Shown one piece after another: positions 49,790-59,099 of a stretch of DNA of 64,000 nucleotides. The number at the start of each line of letters is the position of its first letter. Position 1 is the first letter of the stretch. The translations under genes were made by a program, and so were the position numbers. The notes beneath the pieces are model-generated. The model ran no database searches and had not been told where the DNA came from. It saw only the letters and a list, made by a program, of their open reading frames with translations. Source of the DNA: Cristatella mucedo (taxonomy: Eukaryota > Bryozoa > Phylactolaemata > Cristatellidae); contig WPIO01000008.1 of assembly GCA_009760855.2 (NCBI GenBank), positions 12,602,001-12,666,000 of the forward strand, written 5' to 3'.

Positions 49790-50460
49790 GTAGGGGGACA
49801 CATTAGTTAAACCGGGAGCGGAGCGAGGCGTCAGTTGACAGCGAGATCCGCTCAGGTTAGAATGGAGCTTGGGTAGGCAAAGAGCAGTCAGGATGTGGAC
49901 CGACTACTGTGCTCCACTAGACAAAGAGCGAAAGGATGGCAAGCTGGCGGAGGAGCCAGCTAATAAATTACAGGCAGACGCGAATAGGCCGATGACGGAC
50001 ACCGAGAGCTAGGGTCCGACAAAAATAGCAGCTACGCTCAAGGTCAAGAGGCGGGGAGAGCGAGATATAAGCGAGACGACTGACAGAGCTCAGGGCTGCA
50101 GCTTGGTAGTCGATGCGAGACTACGCTTCGAGAACACGAGAGACGATCCTACGGCGACGAACAGCTAAGTGCAACTTAGACTGTGCAGTTGTGTTCTGCC
50201 GGCTACTCAGTTAGCTGCTCGTATCTTGGGGTGCTGTAGCAACCCGCCTTCACAATCGCTAGCGACGCTCGCATAAAATAGTGTATTATACGCGGGCTTC
50301 GGGAGTTCGTGTAGTTAACTCCGGTTGGTCCGGTTCGCGCGCGCCGCGTTCGCCGGCGCGTAACCGCTACTAACGGGCCCGCAATAAACTGTTGCTTTCG
50401 GCACCCAGTTGTGGCCTCCTGTGTTTTAACCACACTGCAGCACTGCATCACACAGTCCAC
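49790..50460 (+). other. possible solo LTR or unclassified repeat
   Basis: This GC-rich block has no good ORF. It contains a TATA-like GCATAAAATAGTG, GC-rich GCGCGCGCCGCG, then GCAATAAACTGTTGC near its right end, an arrangement typical of LTRs. Ends and target duplication could not be fixed. Confidence 0.3.
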
Positions 50461-50759
50461 CGGTAGAGAACCAGGGGACGAGCTTCTGTGCGGTTACACT
50501 TTTACGGTATTTTCTAAGCGCATTGAAAGAGATCAAGTTATTTTCTGGTGCTATATATGTGTGTGTCATTACCATAATTATTACAGGTATATCTGTGCAT
50601 TCACATCCGTTGATAGTTGCCACGCTAGCGAATTCTCTACAGAGCACTCAAAGCCAGCTAGAGTTTAGGCGAGCAATCGGAAGCCATAAATAGCCTTTAC
50701 CTCTCACGACGAGGAAATCAGGATAAGACGGAGAAGGCGAGTAACGGCGGACCGTTAGA

Positions 50760-50857
50760 AAATGCTAGCTAATTTAACAGCCTTTGTGTACAGCGGCAGA
50801 ACAGTCTTACAGGCTATTCCCACGCTTGCACAAGCAATAAAGGATCGCCTACCGCAG
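50760..50857 (-). mobile_element. tRNA-derived SINE (family 1), 3' half, split by the LTR element
   Basis: Inverted SINE tail: AACAGCCT...AGCGGCAGAACAG...GCAATAAAGGATCGCCTACCGCAG. It resumes at 52,662 with TATTCGAACTCACGACCTCG. Confidence 0.85.
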
Positions 50858-51054
50858 TGTCGGGGGTCTGTCTGCTGTACCGCGAGAGCTAGCTACCGCG
50901 ACGGAAGCCGCAGAGACGAGAACAGCGGACCCACTGGCAGCAGCTGCTTCCCAGCCAGCGCGCTGGCCGTGCGGCCCGATTCCGCGTTTCCGCAGTAAAC
51001 AGCGTCTGCTTGAGCCGTCTTGGTCTATGCGCGACTGCCCGCACAAACATAACA
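50858..51054 (+). repeat. 5' LTR (197 bp)
   Basis: TGTCGGGGGTCTG ... CATAACA. It shares with the 3' copy the blocks GTACCGCGAGAG, GAACAGCGGACCCACT, CAGCAGCTGCTT, CTGGCCGTG and TGAGCCGTCTT. The copies have diverged by several substitutions and indels, indicating an old insertion. Confidence 0.9.
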
Positions 51055-51055
51055 G

Positions 51056-51079
51056 TGGCGAAGAGAATGGGATTTGAAC
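51056..51079 (+). promoter_or_regulatory. primer-binding site for minus-strand synthesis
   Basis: It starts TGGCGAAGAGAATGGG, one base after the LTR. Its complement reads as a complete tRNA 3' end: T-loop TTCAAAT, T-stem CCCAT, acceptor strand TCTCTTC, discriminator G and CCA. The 24-nt match to tRNA architecture is unusually long. The tRNA species was not identified. Confidence 0.85.
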
Positions 51080-51418
51080 GACACGCTGCGTGTAATACGT
51101 AGGATCTGATACGAGAGCTCCACCAGCGTCGGTGAGCAGACGTACGCTTCAATTGCTGACGATACGCCTCGAGAAACATAGTTCCGAAGAGTCCCGACAA
51201 AAGGCAATGCTGATAATTATCCTTCCGATTAAGGGGTATTCCATGCTAAAACTGGAGGTAGCTCCGCGAAAACCGGCGGAACTCCAGGTACAGGACCTTG
51301 TTGCACTTGTCAGGAGGATTCTACCTCTGTGCCTGATGTGTGCTACATATGTGGCGGAGATTCCTGCTCAGGCCGACTCTGTAATAGCTTCAATACTAAC
51401 TAGAGTAATGAGACACAT

Positions 51419-52227
51419 TTGTTGGTGTCTAAAATTTCCGGGCCACAAGTGCCTGCCACCAGTTCAGAGCGGCAGCAGGTGGCAGCGACGGTGGAGGAGG
51501 AGCAGCCGGCGGCGACCGTTGAAGTAACGGCTGCCTCTGAGTCGGCGGCTTTCGAGGAGGCAGATGATGTTGCAGCTCACGAAGTGCGAGCGGTACACGA
51601 AACGGCGATCCGCAAGGAGGCGGACAAGATGGCCCCGGCCCGCGAGGTGGCCGTCCGGAAGACGATCCGAGAGGTCCGCGAGAGGACAGCAGTGGTGGAG
51701 GTCACCGAGACGGCGCTGGTGACGGGCAGTGAGACCGTTTCGACAGCGGTCAGCGCTTCGACGATGACAAGCCCTGAGATGCCGCCAGGTGCTACGACGG
51801 TCAGTGCTATGACTACACTCAGCCCTGCACGGCCCAGCGCGTCGGCGGCGCCTCCGGCTAATGCTGCTACGCCGGCGAGCTCTGCTACGTCGGTCTGCAC
51901 TGCGACTACACGACGCTGGTCAGCGCTGCGACTACGACGCCGCTCTGTGCTGCGACCGCCATGCCGGCCGGCACTGCGACTACGACGCAGGTCGGCGCCG
52001 TGACTACTACGGGCGATGTAAAAGCAGTCACCGAGGCGAAGGAGACTGCCGAACCCGCGCGGCAGAGGGAGGAGGCACGCGCCTACTCCCTGGTTGTGAG
52101 AAAAGGGCGCTGGCTATGCCCCAGCGGTTGCTTAAAGCTGGTGGCCTACGCATCCAGCTGGTCACCAAAGGCCGTGGTTTGGTGTGCCTCCTACGATCAG
52201 GTGTCACGTGGCCCTCTAGGCCATTGA
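51419..52227 (+). CDS. Ala/Glu/Thr-rich ORF inside the LTR element, function unknown
   Basis: A frame open from 51,419 to 52,003 encodes EEQPAATVEVTAASESAAFE, VRKTIREVRERTAVVEVTET and long Ala/Thr/Pro stretches. An adjacent frame (51,961-52,227) continues with TEAKETAEPARQREEARAYS and LVVRKGRWLCPSGCLKL, so one frameshift may separate them. DNA around 51,890-52,010 has short tandem units based on CTGCGACTACGACG. It occupies the gag position but no capsid or zinc-knuckle motif was convincing. It may be a captured or degenerate sequence. Confidence 0.4.
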
Positions 52228-52363
52228 GGCCATTTTTTCTACCTGACACAAAGTCGTGCTGTCTTGCGATTTTCTCTAACTTGCCATTGAATGCTGTATT
52301 GAGCTTCTCGTTTGTTTTTGGCTATACTTTCAGAAGCCGATCGATGCTCAGTCGGCTTCTCAC

Positions 52364-52375
52364 GGGAAGAGAAGA
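52364..52375 (+). promoter_or_regulatory. polypurine tract of the LTR element
   Basis: GGGAAGAGAAGA lies directly against the 3' LTR, where the plus-strand primer is expected. Confidence 0.85.
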
Positions 52376-52656
52376 TGTTGGGTCTCCCGTACCGCGAGAG
52401 CGGACTACCTCAGCGGAAGCCGCTGAGGCGAGAACAGCGGACCCACTTGCAGCAGCTGCTTGCCAGCCAACGTGCTGGCCGTGCCCTCCCCCGGTTCCGG
52501 GTTTCCCTGATAGTAATAATAGAATAATAATAATAATGCACTTGATAAAGCGCCCTCAAAGAACTCAATCTCTTTCCAGGTGCTTTACATTTGCTAATAA
52601 ACGGCATCTGGCTGAGCCGTCTTAAGCTGTGCTTGACTGCCCGAACAAACTGAACA
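52376..52656 (+). repeat. 3' LTR, interrupted by an L2 tail
   Basis: TGTTGGGTCTCC ... AACTGAACA. It aligns to the 5' LTR except for about 87 extra bases (52,511-52,597), which are an inverted L2 3' end inserted later. This gives a relative order: SINE, then LTR element, then L2. Confidence 0.9.
52511..52597 (-). mobile_element. L2 tail inserted in the 3' LTR
   Basis: AGTAATAATAGAATAATAAT, GATAAAGCGCCCTCAAAGAA and AGGTGCTTTACATTTGCT interrupt the LTR between GTTTCCCTGAT and ATAAACGGCATCTG. Confidence 0.85.
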
Positions 52657-52735
52657 CGCAGTATTCGAACTCACGACCTCGGGACCGAGATCATGATGAG
52701 CAATCACCTTACCTAGTATGCCATCATGGCTAAGA
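52657..52735 (-). mobile_element. tRNA-derived SINE (family 1), tRNA-like half, right of the LTR element
   Basis: TTCGAACTCACGACCTCGGG is the inverted B-box region, followed by the inverted head (GAGCAATCACCTTACCTAGT, GCCATCATGGC). Together with 50,760-50,857 it reconstitutes one SINE. Confidence 0.85.
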
Positions 52736-52829
52736 GTTGCAGCGATGGACGGCTAGCTTCAGAATTGCCAGCAGAAACTCTGTCCGTACTGAGAATTGTT
52801 AGGGTGAGTTCTATTTCGCCATTTCTCGA

Positions 52830-53215
52830 ATCAAACCACCCGCTTTTCGGAATCTAACTGTTACCTATACCTCGTACTAACCTCAAATTCTTTGGAGACC
52901 GTGCCTTTAGTTTTTATGCTCCCAAAGCCAGTAACTCCCTGCCGACTTCCGTCACGATATCCCTGACTAAACCACATGAACTAAAAACGCACCTATTTGT
53001 GAAAGCATTTAGTGGATCCCTATTTTCGTCCTTTATGTGCTCACAAGTGGTGCTGATCCTGTGCATGCCACCTCTAACCATGTTGTTCATTTTGTTTATC
53101 AAGCATGATACCACTCACCATTCTATCGTGTTTCCTTTGCAGCAAATGTAAAGCACCTGCAAAAAGAGATTGAGTTCTTTAAGGGGGCTTTATCAAGCGT
53201 ATTATTGTTATTCTC
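52830..53215 (+). mobile_element. L2-clade LINE, 3' end
   Basis: ACCACCCGCTTTTCGGAATC, TTTGGAGACCGTGCCTTTAG, CACCTATTTGTGAAAGCATT and the tail AATGTAAAGCACCTGC / GGGGGCTTTATCAAG with ATT repeats. Confidence 0.85.
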
Positions 53216-53219
53216 GAAA

Positions 53220-54099
53220 AAATCGACATCTGGTATCGATCATTCGGATAGGACTCGAGGTCTAGAGTAGGTCTGTTATTGTTGCAGTAATTCACCTATT
53301 AGCGGAGGCTAGGTGATAGGGTTTTAATTTTTGCACCATTCCCCTCGGAGCGGAGGCTCTACGGGCATGTAGGTATAAAAAACAACTCTAAAGTGAATCC
53401 GCTGCTCAAAAGGCAGCCTTGACCGTTCCTCCTAGGCAGGGTGCACCAGGCCAACAACGAGGCAGAAAAGACTTGCACACAAACTAAAGACTGCTCACCT
53501 CCATGAAAACGTCTGCAGAAAGTACACAAAACTAACTGTAGCGGCATTTAGGCGATACGTACCGCTGGGTGGGTTGGGTTTACGAGCATCGCTAGGGTTG
53601 AAAACCGAACGGCTGCTCGAACGCACATCCTAAGACTCAGGTGGGGCCGCAATGCTCCTTCATCCCTACAAATAACTAACTAACTCGGCTAGCTCCACAA
53701 AAACTTGAAGACGTCAAAAAACCTTGGCGTCTGACGCGGAACCTTGAATAAAAGAACGCATTCATTAAATTTAAATGCGTTATTAAATATTTTGTATTAT
53801 TATTATTACTACTAAAATGGATTGGCTATCAATATTCCGATGATGCGAGAGCTTTTTTATGTGGAGTGGTGCGAAGCGTCGTTGAAATGGCGGTGCGAGC
53901 TAAACCAGTCAGATTACGGCTGATAATCATTATTGTGGTTCCTGAATTGCAGCGGGCTAGGAACCGACTATGCGACAATCTATGGCCGAGGCCCGATAGC
54001 TCTGTTATTACAAAATGAGAAGGCAATTTTTGTAAACTGATAACCACAGCTTGAACCTAGCAGCAATTTCCACTGCAAGACAAGATTCTACTGTCATTA
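53220..54099. other. no recognisable feature
   Basis: Between the L2 3' end and the hAT remnant; short ATT runs at 53,790 only. Confidence 0.4.
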
Positions 54100-55340
54100 T
54101 TATTTTGGAAAATAGAGACCACATACTTTTTCTTTTCAAGATAAACTCTGTTGCGTGAAGAACTGAAGAATGTTTTAAAAACAATCACTGTCGAACGTTA
54201 CTTTACAACAAGGTGGAGTGCAAGAGTGGAGTCTGTGAATTCTATCAATGATAGACTGAATAGCGCATTGTAGGTCTTTTGGGGCAACTGTCTGAGGATA
54301 CAAGTGAAACACTCGCAACAAGAAGTGAAGCTGGCGGTCTCCCACATCGCATTTCGAACTTTGGCTATGTTGCCATTTTTGTACAGCATCTTAAGGAGGA
54401 TTTGCCACTTTCAGAAAAGACAGCAAAGACCCAAAGATGAACTTCAAAGACGCCTTTTGTGACCTTCCCTCTCTTGAGATTAATTTTTCACGACTTCGAG
54501 AAGACATTAGCCAGAAATCATCAATACTTGCCAGAAGGAAATGTGAATTGTCGGGAGCTGTAGTTGAATGAAGAATTCACTGAAAGACCCACATGATTGG
54601 AGAACTCTCTCAAGATTTTGGTCTCACGGCAGAGAAGGATATTTCAAGAATTATGAAAGACTTAGACTACCTCCGACAATAAATTACAAATAGGTTTATC
54701 CGACTCATAGATCTCGATGCCAATTTTAGTTTCTTGTTGGAAGTTGAGCCGCTTTCAAAGACACTTGACCAGACCAAACTCTGCCAGCAATGTCTAGATT
54801 GTGGAGGCTTCTACTGTTCCGACGTTGATGAAACAGAGTTATACAATCAAATATGCGACTGTAAAATGCTTCTTGGCACGTGTCAAGACTCGGCACTAAA
54901 GACACCACTGGAATTCATGTCTTTCATGTTCAGTTATGGAGAAGATGTGCTTCCTAATTTGAGAGTTGCCTCGCAAGTTCTTCTCACCATAGCTGTATGA
55001 GTTGCCAGTTGGGTGTAGCCCGAATTATTGTCTCGAATGGCACAAAACGCCAGCCGATGAGCAACACCACCAGTTTATTCCTCCTACACACGGAGCAGGG
55101 CTCCCTTGGCAAAACAAACCACTAATCGCATGTCCCGGCTGCTTACCACATCGAGTGTCACAGCCCACTCGTACAGCGATCAGGGGCAGTGTCATCAATT
55201 AACTAAAACCACATTGAGAAAATCCTTTAGCAAGCTCAAGATAATTCAGTCTTATCTGAGAGCATCAATGGGATAAGACCCACTCTCCGATCTGGCCTTG
55301 TTAAGCATGGAGAAAGCAACACTGGAAAATGTTGACCTTT
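54100..55340 (+). pseudogene. hAT-type transposase remnant
   Basis: Plus-strand blocks read TITVERYFTTRWSARVESVN (RWSAR core), FGLTAEKDISRIMKDLDYL and FLLEVEPLSKTLDQ. ELYNQICDCKMLL and KTPLEFMSFMFSYGE then PNLRVASQVLLTIAV come next. After a 200-bp interruption FSKLKIIQSYLRASMG, DLALLSMEKATLENVDL completes the hAT C-terminal dimerisation region. Several stops are present. Confidence 0.75.
55013..55214. other. about 200-bp insertion inside the hAT remnant
   Basis: The conserved text breaks after LLTIAV and resumes at (S)FSKLK. The intervening sequence has no recognisable family. Terminal repeats were not evident by eye. Confidence 0.5.
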
Positions 55341-55499
55341 AAACTGTAAATAGACCTATTTTCCACAAATAAGGCCAGAAAAATTACCCAAAGTTAAAGC
55401 AGTGACCTTGTACCTGTGACTAGAGTTGGTACAATTTTCTCGATTCTCGCCTGCTACAGCGCTACTGCTTTTTGCTTTTCTTCTGTGGTGGGCCTGTTT

Positions 55500-56010
55500 T
55501 GCAGCATTTTTTGACACGAGGGGACCGAGCGCCGTTTGCAGCCTTGCCTCTGGGCGCCGAAAGGTCTCACTACGCCTCAGCTTGTACTAGATGTTTTGAG
55601 ACATTGTAGACTCAACGCTCAGTACGAGAAGGAAAGCCGAGCTTTGGCGAGGCTGACTTCGAGATGTCGATGGTGGAGGCTACCGATGACTCAAAAAAGT
55701 ACTCTAATACGCTTACCAGCGAGCCCGCAGTGAACCGGTATGCTTTCAGATCCCTTCGGGCCGATGTGAGGAAGGGTCTATATAAGCTGAACTGCACAGT
55801 CAAGCTCGTGGGCGCAGAGCTGGATATACTGGATATGCTGGATACTCGCCGTTATATAGCGGCCGAGGTAGACGTCGCACTCAGCGGTCCCATGCATGCC
55901 CCGCCCACAAAGGTCGGCTGCCGGAGAAGAGTGGGCTGCCCAGAACGACGAGGGCAAAGTGTCGTTGCCTCGGGGCGTCGTTTAAGGTCTGGGGCTTCCT
56001 ACGTCGCCGT
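55500..56010 (+). other. coding-like sequence of unknown identity, frame-disrupted
   Basis: Three overlapping plus frames look protein-like in turn: LTTPQLVLDVLRHCRLNAQY then EKESRALARLT (55,566-55,660), ATG-SMVEATDDSKKYSNTLTS with YAFRSLRADVRKGLYKLN and DILDMLDTRRYIAAEVDVA (55,664-55,910), and RSAAGEEWAAQNDEGKVSLP ending at TAA near 55,996. A GT after GCGGCCGAG at 55,867 could be a donor. It may be a frameshifted retrocopy or exons of a gene I do not recognise. Confidence 0.4.
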
Positions 56011-56339
56011 GCTTGCCCGAACCTCATACCCGTGCGTTCGTGCGATGGACGACGGCTTCATTCATTCCGAGTCGCCTCACGCCGACGCTGATCCGCTGAA
56101 AGCGAGATGCTGCACGCGCAGGACAGGAGTTCGTGCTCTGCAGCGGCCCGTGATGCCAGCTATCAGGGGCAAGCGTGACTCCGGCAGTCCAATTCCCTTG
56201 CTCGGCCATCCCACTCACATAGGAAATACATGCACTTTGTATATCTCTGCTGCAGTCCTATTAAAGGGCAACTACAGTAAAATCACCACAGAGGTGCCAG
56301 CTGTACTTGTTATACTCAGTGGAATTCAGTAGCTGCTTT

Positions 56340-57235
56340 AACGTATCGTATATCTCTTTCATGTAGACAGCGTGTACTACTGGAATAGACAAAAGACGGT
56401 TTCCATCGTGCAAAGACACAGCCTTAAGACTCAATTTCGAAGAGTCTACAAACAGTCCTCATTCTTGTGGATCGTGAGCGATTTGTAAAGCGTTCATGAG
56501 GCCCTCAATTTCAGAACAGAATACCAGATTACTTTCCTTTCTGAAAAAGCTGCAAGTGCTGGCGGCGCTTTTCATATAAAGTACATGTGACATCTCTCCG
56601 AGAAGATTCCATTGTTGAATCTTGATCCTAGCATATCTGCCTTGTTTTTAAATAAGTCCAAGTCGCGAACCAGGCCATTTAGTTCTTACTTTGTTATTCT
56701 GTGTGTGGTTGATCATGCACCGCAGTGGAAATAGGGATTGCTGTATGCTGATGTACCCGGAGAAGAACAGGTCGGCTCTTAACCCTTGCCCCCTTGTCCT
56801 CATAGATGAATCGAGAGAATATTCTGCTGAGGGTTCTTGAATAAGAAGTTCCTCACCATGTGGAACTGATCAACGCCGACAGAATGTTTGGGTAGGCTAT
56901 TCTCGACTTCTTTTGTTCATTATTCCGCCAGAAATATGAGGAACCAAGCAGAAGTAAGAAATTATTTATGTGGTCGCTTGGTTCTCTCCACACCACGGGG
57001 ACTCAAACGGCATTGATGGCCTTTTACCATTCAACCACTGTGAAAGCTGTGTTTTCAATTTAGCACAGAATATATTCGGGTCCTGAGGAGGCTGGTCTTG
57101 GTCATCAGCCTTGCATCCTAAGTAAAGATAATATGCTTTCTTCATTTGAGAAGTGACACTTTTTTCTGGTTGGCTAATGTCACTTCCTCACAAATATAGC
57201 AAGCATTTTCCACCGTATTAACGCACTTTCGAGGC
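56340..57235 (-). pseudogene. orphan animal ORF family, copy 1 (N-terminal part)
   Basis: Minus-strand text includes KKAYYLYLGCKADDQDQPP, FCAKLKTQLSQWLNGKRPSM, PFESPWCGENQAT, a SCYFCLV block, AYPNILSAL, AHDPQE then FVDSSKLSLKAVSLHDGN. It stops at VHAVYMKEIYDT. I recall this order of blocks (GCKV.D, CYFC, HDP.EWRLFIDSS, H.V.MKE.Y) from multi-copy uncharacterised proteins in cnidarian, arthropod and other animal genomes. Function is unknown. Confidence 0.6.
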
Positions 57236-57259
57236 ATTAATGTCATGTACTTTTTGTCT

Positions 57260-58300
57260 TTCAAACCTCGCTAGTAAGTTCCAGTCTAGTTGTAGAGCTA
57301 ATCACTCCTCGGAGTCAGCACTGCTTCGGGTGTACAACGACCTACTTAGGAATGCAGACACAGGTAGAGTATCTCTGCTGGTTTCGCTTGATCTTTCGGC
57401 AGCTTTTTATACTATCGATCACCAAGTCCTCCTTGAGTGCCTCTCATCTCGCCTCGGAATCACTTGCACTGCTCTGCAACGGTTCAGGTCCTATCTCTTT
57501 AAGAGACTCCAGTGTGTTGATGTGAATGGACAAAGATCATCCGAGGAGCCTCTGAAAAATGGGGTAACTCAGGGCTCCGTGCTTTGTCATGTTCTTGTCA
57601 TGGTTTTTATTCTCACTCTTGCCGATGCGATTTCCAAGCACAATCTAGGCTTTCACTTTTATGCAGATGACACTCAGTTGTACCTTTGCTTTGGTTCCTC
57701 CCAACCCTCCAGCACGTCGAATTCTCTCAACTTTCTAGCTGCACGTATTGATGACATCTGCACACGGATGGCAGCAAATTTTCTTAAATTGAATGTTGAT
57801 AAAACCAACTTACTAGTTATGGGCAAACTAAGCGTGATTCAGAAATCGGAAAGGCTAACGCTCAAAATCGGATCTGCCTACATATCGCCAGTTAAATCTG
57901 CATGCAATCTAGGGGTCGTGTTCCAAAGTGACATTTCATGGACGACCACACCAGCTCTATAGTCAAGTCTGCCTACTTTGCTACATAGCATTGCTAAAAT
58001 TCGGGCTTGTTTAGACAGGGATATCAAACCCAAGTTGGTTCACGCATTTGTGACATCCCGTCTTGACTTCTGTAACTCGCTGCTTGCTGGCCTACCGGCA
58101 TGTTCAACCAGGCAATCACAGCTGGTGCAAAACTCTGCAGCTAGGCTTGTCTGTCGTGAGCATCGCAGTTGCCACGTCACACCACTTTTCGCTGGCCTGC
58201 ACTGGCTAGCAGTCAAGCAACGGATAGACTTCAAGGTTTTGTCGCTCAATTTTAGGTTCCTTCATTCTTTGGCTCCAGCCTGACTATCAGATCTACAGTC
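57260..58300 (+). mobile_element. L2-clade LINE, RT fragment truncated at both ends
   Basis: The frame 57,240-57,962 reads SSESALLRVYNDLLRNADTG, LDLSAAFYTIDHQVLLE, KNGVTQGSVLCHVLV and HFYADDTQLYLCFG. A second frame (57,978-58,283) has SRLDFCNSLLAGLPACS and the C-terminus to LHSLAPA. It separates two remnants of the orphan ORF family. Confidence 0.9.
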
Positions 58301-58719
58301 ATTCTTCATTGTACCTCAGTGGATAAAGTAATAACAGTTTCATGTAGCAGCAGTTTAAACTGTCTTGCAAAAAAGTCTGAAGTATTTTAAATGCTCAACC
58401 TTTTCAACTGCGGTTTAAGACGTCAGCTTACTGCAGCAGCCGCTTGGCAGTCATATTGCACTGCATCAGAAAATGGTGCAATCAACTCTGGATGCTTTGT
58501 GCATGACGGTATTATGTAATGCGATGGATGCAATATCATATCAGTCTAGGCTTATTTAGATATCGTTGCAGTCCTGCTGGATAAATTTACACGGTGAAAC
58601 AATAAGATTAAACTATATGAAATATCTTCAGAATGAGAGCAGTTAAAACATTGTATGGTTATATTTGTGTTCAGCACACCTAGATACCACAGCAACGTTT
58701 TCATAGTTGACCGGTGTTC

Positions 58720-58990
58720 TTAGCCTGGTGGGGGAATAGTTCTCATAGGAAGGCTAGAGCCAAAGAATGAAGAGACCTAACAGTAAGTTAAAGAACCTTG
58801 AAGTCTAAACGCTCTTGATTGGGAGCTAGTGCAGGTTGATTAGAAATAGTGTGTTGTGGCAATTTCGGAGCTCAAGACAGGCTAGCCTACCTGCAGAGTT
58901 TTGCACCAGCAGTAAGTGCCTGATTCCACAGGCCGGTAGACCAGCAAGCAATGAGTTACAGAAGTCGAGATACTTGTTTTCAATCTAATG
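58720..58990 (-). mobile_element. L2-clade LINE fragment
   Basis: The plus strand shows the inverted 3' ORF: AGGCTAGAGCCAAAGAATGA, TTGATTGGGAGCTAGTGCAG and GCAGAGTTTTGCACCAGC, all found inverted in other L2 copies. Confidence 0.7.
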
Positions 58991-59099
58991 GGCGATTCAA
59001 GTGAATTTGTGGGTGTTTTTTAAGAATCTGTAATTCAATTTAACATAACACGTTAGAATTTTTAATAATTTACATTTCTATTTTACAATAATTTCACTT

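Larger units (their letters stand above)
50858..52656 (+). mobile_element. non-autonomous LTR retrotransposon, 1.8 kb, nested in a SINE
   Basis: Two LTRs (50,858-51,054 and 52,376-52,656) begin TGT and end ACA. The element is flanked by a perfect 5-bp target duplication CGCAG (50,853-50,857 and 52,657-52,661). A tRNA primer-binding site follows the left LTR and a polypurine tract precedes the right one. The 1.3-kb interior has no reverse transcriptase or integrase, so it must have been mobilised in trans. The host sequence on both sides is one minus-strand SINE split by the insertion. Confidence 0.9.

Noticed and set aside
51861-52625. 254-residue ORF in the LTR element
   Set aside because: It crosses the polypurine tract, the LTR and the inserted L2 tail, so it cannot be a functional reading frame.
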